Source: Paracoccaceae bacterium
GTDB taxonomy: Bacteria > Pseudomonadota > Alphaproteobacteria > Rhodobacterales > Rhodobacteraceae
Assembly (NCBI GenBank): GCA_009920225.1
Contig: RGAJ01000068.1
Span: 1-7,997, forward strand
DNA length: 7,997 nucleotides
Reading direction: 5' to 3'
Below are positions 1 through 5,190 of this stretch, piece by piece; position 1 is the first letter of the stretch, and each line of letters starts with the position of its first letter. The position numbers and the translations under genes are program-made. Under the pieces are notes generated by a model. The model saw only the letters and a list, made by a program, of their open reading frames with translations. It did no database searches and had not been told where the DNA came from.

Positions 1-1071
1 ACCTCGATGCATTCCATCGCATATTACTCGGGGTTCTTATATTGCTCTTTTGGGCGTCCGTATGGTCTGGTGGTGACTGAGACCGAATGCGTGACGATTT
101 CCGCAGGTATCGATGCGGGCCAACCATGGCGTCGCAGCTTTTGTGACAACATCACCTATACCGATTGGCAGCGCGACAATTACTGGCGCGCGATTGCGTC
201 GGTGACGGGTGCAGGAAAAACCATCGGCTACGAAGGTGATCACCTGACTTTGGTACAGCGCGACAAATTGGAAGATTTCCTGAAGCCCGGCGCGACATTG
301 GACATCTCATCCGCTGTTATGCGTCAGCGCATGCACAAATCTGCGGCAGAAATCGCGTTGATCCGCGAAGGGGCGCGTGTGGCTGACGTGGGTGGCTATG
401 CGATCCGCGATGCGGTCAAAGAAGGCGTACGCGAAATCGATGTGGCCATGGCAGGTCGTGACGCGATGGAGGCAGAGATTGCCAAATCCTTCCCCGATGC
501 AGAATACCGTGACACATGGGTATGGTTCCAATCAGGCATCAACACCGATGGCGCGCACAACCCTGTCACGGGTCGTGTTTTGGAACGCGGTGACATCCTA
601 TCACTCAACACGTTCCCAATGATTTCTGGCTATTACACCGCGCTTGAACGGACCATGTTCGTCAAAGAGGTGGATCCAGCATCGCTTAAAATCTGGGAAG
701 CCAACGTCGCTGCGCATGAATATGGCATGAGCCTGTTGAAACCTGGTGTCAGCTGCGCCGAGGTTACGCACAAGATCAACGCTTTCTTTGAAGAGCGTCA
801 GTTGCTGCAATACCGTACCTTTGGTTATGGTCATTCCTTTGGCGTTCTGTCGCATTACTATGGCCGCGAAGCAGGTCTGGAATTGCGCGAAGACATCGAC
901 ACCGTATTGGAACCTGGCATGGTGATTTCAATGGAACCCATGCTGACCATCGCAGAGGGTCAACCAGGTGCCGGCGGATATCGTGAACACGATATCTTGG
1001 TCATCACCGAGGACGGAAATGAAAATATCACGGGCTACCCCTATGGCCCTGAATTCAACGTGGTTGGATAA
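1..1071 (+). CDS. Creatinase (creatine amidinohydrolase), 5' end cut by window edge
   Basis: Creatinase hydrolyses creatine to sarcosine and urea in the cytoplasm, allowing creatine to serve as a nitrogen and carbon source. The reading frame is open from base 1. The residues Thr-Ser before the first in-window Met (base 7) continue the similarity to Pseudomonas creatinase, so that Met is internal and I estimate about 45 N-terminal residues lie outside the window. Counting from the Met at base 7, blocks such as YYSGFLYCSFGRPY (6-19), WFQSGINTDGAHNPV (173-187), QYRTFGYGHSFG (268-279) and GAGGYREHDI (321-330) match creatinase closely. His184 corresponds to the catalytic His232 of the P. putida enzyme. 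Glu214 and Glu310 correspond to the guanidinium-binding Glu262 and Glu358, and His328 to His376. The fold is the M24 'pita-bread', but aspartate metal ligands of true peptidases are replaced, which argues against an aminopeptidase. The stop is TAA at 1069-1071. Substrate is inferred from similarity. Confidence 0.92.
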   Translation, partial: TSMHSIAYYSGFLYCSFGRPYGLVVTETECVTISAGIDAGQPWRRSFCDNITYTDWQRDNYWRAIASVTGAGKTIGYEGDHLTLVQRDKLEDFLKPGATLDISSAVMRQRMHKSAAEIALIREGARVADVGGYAIRDAVKEGVREIDVAMAGRDAMEAEIAKSFPDAEYRDTWVWFQSGINTDGAHNPVTGRVLERGDILSLNTFPMISGYYTALERTMFVKEVDPASLKIWEANVAAHEYGMSLLKPGVSCAEVTHKINAFFEERQLLQYRTFGYGHSFGVLSHYYGREAGLELREDIDTVLEPGMVISMEPMLTIAEGQPGAGGYREHDILVITEDGNENITGYPYGPEFNVVG

Positions 1072-1078
1072 TGGTACG

Positions 1079-1120
1079 GGGCAGATATGAACTGACCAGT
1101 GGTTGGTTCAATATCTGCCC
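1079..1120 (+). terminator. Long hairpin just after creatinase, possible terminator or 3' stabiliser
   Basis: The hairpin starts 7 bases after the creatinase stop. The left arm (1079-1097) begins GGGCAGATATGAAC and pairs with the right arm (1101-1120), which ends ATATCTGCCC. The stem is about 19 base pairs with two G-U wobbles, a single bulged A near 1110 and a three-base loop. Its position and strength suggest a transcription end or a block to 3' exonucleases. The following bases (ACCTCTTCCC) do not form a clean T-run, so intrinsic termination is uncertain. Confidence 0.55.
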
Positions 1121-1263
1121 ACCTCTTCCCGCGGTGTGGCCGCATGGCGCCTGATCGCAGTGATCCAGACATGACGCCATATGTGGGCGGCAAGGGGTCT
1201 CTGGGCTTTGGCCAAACGTGATTTCCCAAGGTTTAGATCCGCATCACACACCCTGTGCCATGC

Positions 1264-1296
1264 ACCGACGTCATACCGACGTTTTACCGACGTGAT
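1264..1296. repeat. Three tandem ACCGACGT units at 11-base period
   Basis: ACCGACGT occurs at 1264-1271, 1275-1282 and 1286-1293, each followed by a three-base spacer ending in T (CAT, TTT, GAT). The period is exactly 11 bases, about one helical turn, so the copies lie on the same face of the DNA. This is typical of arrayed binding sites for a regulator. It lies about 90 bases upstream of the hisS start. I do not recognise the motif; function is inferred. Confidence 0.6.
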
Positions 1297-1336
1297 ACAG
1301 ATCGCCCAAAATGGCCCCCATTGCTTGCTCATCCGT

Positions 1337-1365
1337 TCTATCTGCGATAGAGGAAAACCATCTAT
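1337..1365 (+). promoter_or_regulatory. Two mutually exclusive small hairpins before hisS
   Basis: TCTATC (1337-1342) can pair with GATAGA (1346-1351) around a three-base loop. The same GATAGA segment can instead pair downstream with TCTAT (1361-1365), helped by GG (1352-1353) pairing with CC (1358-1359) around AAAA. Only one can form at a time. The stems are short and AT-rich, so this may be chance. If transcription starts upstream of it, the element would sit in the hisS leader, ending about 18 bases before the start codon. Confidence 0.3.
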
Positions 1366-1383
1366 TCACCCAATGGGACAGTG

Positions 1384-2859
1384 ATGATGAGCAAAGACAA
1401 AAAACAACCGCGCCCCAAGGCGGAAACGCCAAAAGGTTTTCGTGATTATTTCGGAACCGAAGTTACCGAACGCGCAGAAATGCTGCAAAAAATCGCGGGT
1501 GTTTATCATCATTACGGCTTTGACGCATTGGAAAGCAGTGCGGTTGAAACCGTTGAGGCCTTGGGTAAATTCCTGCCCGATGTGGATCGCCCGAACGAAG
1601 GCGTTTTTGCGTGGCAAGAAGAAGACAGCGATTGGGTCGCCCTGCGCTATGACCTGACCGCACCTTTGGCCCGCGTTTATGCGCAATATCGCAATGACCT
1701 GCCAACCCCTTATCGCCGTTATGCGATGGGCCCTGTGTGGCGCAATGAAAAACCGGGACCAGGGCGTTTTCGTCAATTTTATCAATGTGATGCTGATACC
1801 GTAGGCGCGCCATCCGTTGCCGCGGATGCCGAAATTTGCGCGATGCTGTCGGACACATTGGAAACGGTTGGTATTCCGCGTGGTGATTATTTGGTGCGCA
1901 TCAATAACCGCAAGGTGTTGAACGGCGTGTTGGAATGCATGGGCCTGTCCGATGACGCACAGCGCGACGCGGTTTTGCGCACCATCGACAAATTCGATAA
2001 GGTCGGCGAAGCGGGCGTGCGCGAATTGTTGGGCAAGGGGCGTTTGGATGCCTCTGGTGCGTATATTGATGGCGTTGGTTTGTCGGACGATCAGGCGGCA
2101 CCTGTGTTGGCGTTTTTAACGTCGCGCGGGGATACGGCGTCGGCAACCTTGGCCAATCTGCGGGCCGCGATTGGCGCATCGATGGTGGGTGCCGAAGGCG
2201 TCGCAGAATTGGAAACCATGGCCGAATTATTGGACGCCGGCGGATATGGCGCGGATCGCATCATCCTTGATCCGTCAGTTGTGCGTGGATTGGGATATTA
2301 CACCGGTCCGGTGTTTGAGGCCGAACTCACCTTTGAAATCTTTGATGAAAAGGGCCGCAAACGTCAGTTTGGATCCGTTTCTGGCGGGGGTCGCTATGAC
2401 GATTTGGTCAAACGGTTCACAGGGCAATCTGTGCCTGCGACGGGTGTGTCGATTGGTGTTGATCGCCTGTTGGCCGCGCTGCGCGAAAAGGGCCGCATCG
2501 GGTCGCAATCACATGGCCCAGTTGTTGTCACGGTCATGGATCGTGATCGGATGGCCGATTACCAAGCGATGGTCACCGAACTGCGTACGGCCGGCATTCG
2601 CGCCGAAGTGTATTTGGGCAACCCAAAGAATTTCGGCAACCAATTGAAATATGCCGATAAACGCAATTCCCCCGTTGCCATCATCGAAGGCGGTGATGAA
2701 AAAACCCAAGGGATTATTCAGATCAAGGATCTGATTTTGGGCGCGCAAATGGCGGAAAATGCGACGCTTGAGGAATGGAAAGAACGCCCAAGCCAGTTCA
2801 CCGTGCCACGTGGCGATATGGTCGCCAAGGTACGCGAAATTTTGGGTGGTCAACGCTGA
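1384..2859 (+). CDS. hisS: Histidyl-tRNA synthetase
   Basis: This class II aminoacyl-tRNA synthetase attaches histidine to tRNA-His in the cytoplasm. Residues are counted from the ATG at 1384. Motif 1 region PKGFRD lies at 16-21, followed by LRYDLTAP (87-94). Motif 2 contains GPVWRNEK (116-123) and [10 protein letters not shown] (129-138). The histidine-binding signature RGLGYYTG is at 301-308, and motif 3 has GGGRYDDL (334-341) and GVSIGVDRL (354-362). The C-terminal anticodon-binding domain spans roughly 377-491. At 491 residues it is longer than the E. coli enzyme (424), as is usual in alphaproteobacteria. The start is ambiguous: GTG (1381), ATG (1384) and ATG (1387) are consecutive. GGGA at 1375-1378 is the nearest ribosome-binding-like sequence, favouring 1384 or 1387. 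The stop overlaps the hisZ start (TGATG), indicating an operon. Confidence 0.97.
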   Translation: MMSKDKKQPRPKAETPKGFRDYFGTEVTERAEMLQKIAGVYHHYGFDALESSAVETVEALGKFLPDVDRPNEGVFAWQEEDSDWVALRYDLTAPLARVYAQYRNDLPTPYRRYAMGPVWRNEKPGPGRFRQFYQCDADTVGAPSVAADAEICAMLSDTLETVGIPRGDYLVRINNRKVLNGVLECMGLSDDAQRDAVLRTIDKFDKVGEAGVRELLGKGRLDASGAYIDGVGLSDDQAAPVLAFLTSRGDTASATLANLRAAIGASMVGAEGVAELETMAELLDAGGYGADRIILDPSVVRGLGYYTGPVFEAELTFEIFDEKGRKRQFGSVSGGGRYDDLVKRFTGQSVPATGVSIGVDRLLAALREKGRIGSQSHGPVVVTVMDRDRMADYQAMVTELRTAGIRAEVYLGNPKNFGNQLKYADKRNSPVAIIEGGDEKTQGIIQIKDLILGAQMAENATLEEWKERPSQFTVPRGDMVAKVREILGGQR

Positions 2860-3947
2860 TGCCATCGCGTCTCGATACATTGGCGGAAGCCGCGCGTTTG
2901 CATGACGTGTTTGTACAAGCAGGTGCGACAGACGTTTACGCTGATATGCTGCAATCGGCAGAGACGCTCTTGGATCTATATGGCGAAGACATTCGCGCGC
3001 GTGCCTATGTCACCTCTGACGCATTGCGCGGCGAACAAATGCTACGCCCGGATTTCACGGTTCCCGTTGTTCAAATGCATATGGACCACGGTGCGGAGCC
3101 TGCGCGCTATACCTACAACGGGGTGGTGTTTCGGCGTCAAGAAGACGACCCAAGCCGCCCAAACGAATATATCCAAGTCGGATATGAGGTGTTCGACCGC
3201 GCCAATCCCGCGGAAACCGATGCAGAGGTGTTTTCCCTGATCAATCGTGCGCTGGGCGATGTTCCTGTGCGCGCGGCGACAGGGGACATTGGTATTTTGA
3301 CCGCTGCGGTTCAAGGGTTGAACACGTCGGATCGTCGCAAGGCCGCGCTGATGCGCCACATCTGGCGACCTAAGCGGTTTCGCGCGCTTTTGGATCGGTT
3401 CGCGGGGCGCTTGGCGGTGCCTGACACGCGTCGCGCGCTGTTGGATGCCGTGGATCCGTTCCAATTTGCGGGGCCATTTAATGGGCTGCGATCCAAATCC
3501 GAAGTGACAGAGCGGATTGACGCGTTGCGTGTGGATGCGCAAACGCCGCACCTGTCGGATGCGGAGTTGGATTTGTTGGATCAGATTTTATCGGTCAAAG
3601 AAACCTGCCGTGATGCTGTTGCCCATCTTCGCGAATTGACCGCCGGTCAGACGTTGCTTGAGCAGGCAGTTGATCGATTTGGTGATCGTGTCGCCGCATT
3701 GGCGGACCAAGGCATCGATGTGGATCATCTGATGTTCGAAGCCAGCTATGGCCGGACCTCTATGGAATATTACGATGGGTTTGTGTTTGGGTTTTATGCC
3801 GAAGGGCATGATGATTTGCCTCCTGTTGCCACGGGTGGCCGATATGATGCGCTGACCCGACGTTTGGGGCGCGGCGCAGAAATTCCGGCGGTGGGTGGTG
3901 TCATCCGCCCTGATCTCATGCTGTCCTTGACTGGGGGTGCCGCATGA
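2859..3947 (+). CDS. hisZ: ATP phosphoribosyltransferase regulatory subunit HisZ
   Basis: HisZ is a catalytically inactive paralogue of the HisRS catalytic core. In known systems it forms a hetero-octamer with short-form HisG, enabling activity and histidine feedback control of the first step of histidine synthesis. The 362-residue product has class II synthetase-like blocks: LRPDFTVPVVQMH (62-74), a motif-2-like stretch with FRRQED (91-96) and NEYIQVGYEVF (102-112), SYGRTSMEYYDG (296-307), and a motif-3-like GGRYDALTRRLG (326-337). It ends soon after, so the anticodon-binding domain of HisRS is missing, as expected. I chose the ATG at 2859 because it overlaps the hisS stop by one base and has a GGGTGG ribosome-binding-like sequence about 9 bases upstream. 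The frame is open further upstream, but that part lies inside hisS. The 3' end overlaps hisG by four bases (ATGA). Confidence 0.94.
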   Translation: MPSRLDTLAEAARLHDVFVQAGATDVYADMLQSAETLLDLYGEDIRARAYVTSDALRGEQMLRPDFTVPVVQMHMDHGAEPARYTYNGVVFRRQEDDPSRPNEYIQVGYEVFDRANPAETDAEVFSLINRALGDVPVRAATGDIGILTAAVQGLNTSDRRKAALMRHIWRPKRFRALLDRFAGRLAVPDTRRALLDAVDPFQFAGPFNGLRSKSEVTERIDALRVDAQTPHLSDAELDLLDQILSVKETCRDAVAHLRELTAGQTLLEQAVDRFGDRVAALADQGIDVDHLMFEASYGRTSMEYYDGFVFGFYAEGHDDLPPVATGGRYDALTRRLGRGAEIPAVGGVIRPDLMLSLTGGAA

Positions 3948-4636
3948 CTTTGAAAATCGGTGTGCCGTCCAAGGGGCGGTTGATGGAAAAGACATTCGAT
4001 TGGTTCGGGGATCGCGGCATTCAATTGTCGCGCACAGGGTCGGACCGCGAATATTCGGGCCGCGTTGATGGAATTGACGGTGTCGAATTGGTTCTGTTGT
4101 CTGCCGGTGAAATTCCTCGCGAACTGGCAGCGGGCCGCATCCATTTGGGTGTCACAGGCACAGATTTGATCCAAGAAAAACTTAGCCTTTGGGCGCAGCG
4201 TGTTGAAACCTTGGCTGAGTTGGGGTTTGGACATGCGGATTTGATTATCGCTGTTCCAACCTGTTGGGTGGATGTGGATACGATGGATGATCTGGATGCC
4301 GCGGCCGCCGCCTTTCGGGCGCATCACGGGTTTCGGTTGCGCATCGCAACCAAATATCACAGGTTGGTGCGCGACTACCTTAAATCGCATGGCGTTGCGG
4401 ATTATCAAATCGTCGATAGCCAAGGCGCGACCGAAGGCACCGTAAAAAATGAAACCGCCGAAGCCATCGCCGACATCACATCATCGGGTGAAACGCTGCG
4501 GGCCAATCATTTGAAAATCCTAAGCGATGGTTTGATCCTGAAATCCCAAGCATCTTTGTTTTGGTCAAAGACCGCACCGATGGATGCCGCAGACATCACA
4601 ACATTAAAAGCGCTCAAGCATAAGTTGGCGCTATAA
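3944..4636 (+). CDS. hisG: ATP phosphoribosyltransferase, short form, catalytic subunit
   Basis: HisG condenses ATP with PRPP to give phosphoribosyl-ATP, the first committed step of histidine biosynthesis. The 230-residue length marks the short (HisZ-dependent) form lacking the C-terminal regulatory domain of the roughly 300-residue long form. Visible family features are the N-terminal IGVPSKGRLM (5-14), VTGTDLI (70-76), and the PRPP-binding and signature region with GATEGTVKNETAEAIADI (161-178) followed by TSSGETL (179-185). The start ATG at 3944 overlaps the hisZ stop as ATGA, with GGGGG at 3933-3937 as ribosome-binding site six bases away. This implies translational coupling and balanced production of the two subunits. 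The stop TAA (4634-4636) overlaps the end of the convergent minus-strand gene by six bases. Confidence 0.96.
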   Translation: MTLKIGVPSKGRLMEKTFDWFGDRGIQLSRTGSDREYSGRVDGIDGVELVLLSAGEIPRELAAGRIHLGVTGTDLIQEKLSLWAQRVETLAELGFGHADLIIAVPTCWVDVDTMDDLDAAAAAFRAHHGFRLRIATKYHRLVRDYLKSHGVADYQIVDSQGATEGTVKNETAEAIADITSSGETLRANHLKILSDGLILKSQASLFWSKTAPMDAADITTLKALKHKLAL

Positions 4637-5059
4637 GACGCCAATGTCAGCCAGTGCCCCCGCCAACGCGGGGGGGAGATCGTCATCAGTTGCGCGCTTC
4701 GTGCCCAAATCGGGTGGCGCGTCTTGGGGGTTTAGGTATCTCCACCCTTGAAAAGCGCGTTTGGGGGCAGGGGTCGTCGGGATCAAACCGGGTTGCAAAA
4801 CAATCGCACAGCGGCGCACACCATCGTCGCCGATCACCTCATCCAGACGCAGAATCGGTTGCCTGCATTGGATGATTCCTTTAATCACCCAATAGATCGA
4901 GCCGCCGGCCAAAATCTCGGTCTCTTTCTTTGGCCACATGCGTGTCACATGCCGCGGAAATCCATCAGGCCCTTGGCAATAGGGCGTTTTTTGCCAGTTT
5001 TCCAGATCCTGAACGGACTCGGTTCCGACACTAAGCTTGACTAGATGTATGTAGTCCAT
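4631..5059 (-). CDS. DUF1489 family protein, function unknown
   Basis: A 142-residue protein that I recognise as DUF1489 (Pfam PF07370), a family I know mainly from alphaproteobacteria and for which I know no assigned function. Visible conserved blocks are IHLVKLSVG (4-12), PRHVTRMWPKK (35-45), GGSIYWVIKG (52-61), DGVRRCAIVL (79-88) and RAFQGWRYL (101-109) followed by DAPPDLG (113-119). The density of Trp, His and Arg in these blocks hints at a binding surface, but that is speculation. No signal peptide or membrane segment is seen, so it is probably cytoplasmic. The start ATG (5057-5059) is preceded on the minus strand by AGGGGG (5074-5069) nine bases away, a good ribosome-binding site. It is convergent with hisG, overlapping it by six bases, and divergent from nrdJ. 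Confidence 0.88.
   Translation of the reverse strand: MDYIHLVKLSVGTESVQDLENWQKTPYCQGPDGFPRHVTRMWPKKETEILAGGSIYWVIKGIIQCRQPILRLDEVIGDDGVRRCAIVLQPGLIPTTPAPKRAFQGWRYLNPQDAPPDLGTKRATDDDLPPALAGALADIGVL
4657..4674. other. GC-rich hairpin near the hisG/DUF1489 convergent ends
   Basis: CCCCCGC (4657-4663) pairs with GCGGGGG (4668-4674) around a CAAC loop. It begins about 20 bases after the hisG stop and lies within the 3' coding part of the DUF1489 gene. No T-run follows on either strand. It might help end or protect the hisG transcript, but it also simply encodes Pro-Pro-Ala-Leu-Ala in DUF1489. Confidence 0.35.
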
Positions 5060-5085
5060 GAATGCTTACCCCCTAGGTTTAGTGT

Positions 5086-5113
5086 TTTTTATCCGTTTTT
5101 GCCAAAATAGCAA
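5086..5113 (-). promoter_or_regulatory. Candidate promoter for the DUF1489 gene
   Basis: On the minus strand, TTGCTA (5113-5108) is followed after 16 bases by TAAAAA (5091-5086), resembling -35 and -10 elements, in an AT-rich stretch upstream of the DUF1489 ribosome-binding site. Both hexamers are imperfect, so this is only a plausible reading. Confidence 0.4.
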
Positions 5114-5114
5114 G

Positions 5115-5143
5115 TTGACCTGAAATGGTGTAGCATCTATGTA
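5115..5143 (+). promoter_or_regulatory. Candidate sigma-70 promoter for nrdJ
   Basis: TTGACC (5115-5120) is a near-consensus -35 element. It is followed by a 17-base spacer and TATGTA (5138-5143), a weak -10. Transcription would begin near 5150, leaving a leader of about 40 bases before the nrdJ ATG. That is too short for a cobalamin riboswitch. No NrdR-box-like palindrome is evident. Confidence 0.55.
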
Positions 5144-5190
5144 TCAAGACCTAATCACAACAACAATTTTAAACGCCAAGGGAAACCACG

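Larger units (their letters stand above)
1072..1383. other. Non-coding gap between creatinase and hisS
   Basis: About 310 bases without a convincing gene. It contains the long hairpin after creatinase, a triple 11-base direct repeat (1264-1296) and two alternative small hairpins (1337-1365). Short open frames exist on both strands but resemble no family I recognise and have no good ribosome-binding site. A weak sigma-70-like promoter could be read as TTTACC (1283-1288), an 18-base spacer and CAAAAT (1307-1312), which would overlap the last repeat. I see no tRNA, no histidine-rich leader peptide and no T-box motif. Confidence 0.6.

Noticed and set aside
7..9. ATG at base 7 as the true start of creatinase
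   Set aside because: Similarity to creatinase continues upstream of it to the window edge, and the N-terminal domain would otherwise be incomplete.
1144..1181. ATGGCG...CGCCAT inverted repeat
   Set aside because: Only six pairs around a loop of about 25 bases, which is easily expected by chance.
1041..1384. Short open frames on both strands in the gap between creatinase and hisS
   Set aside because: They overlap the hairpin and repeat elements, have no clear ribosome-binding sites, and resemble no known protein.
1181..1384. Possible histidine leader peptide for attenuation of the his genes
   Set aside because: The frame has only scattered histidines and no His run, and no terminator/antiterminator pair follows it.
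2775..2858. Upstream ATG extending hisZ into hisS
   Set aside because: The extra 28 residues lie in the hisS coding region and do not fit HisZ. The overlapping ATG at 2859 gives the normal N-terminus.
3794..4423. Long minus-strand open frame (209 codons) across hisZ/hisG
   Set aside because: Antisense to two clear genes, with a translation lacking recognisable motifs.
5060..5190. Cobalamin riboswitch upstream of nrdJ
   Set aside because: The leader is too short and no B12-box-like sequence is visible.
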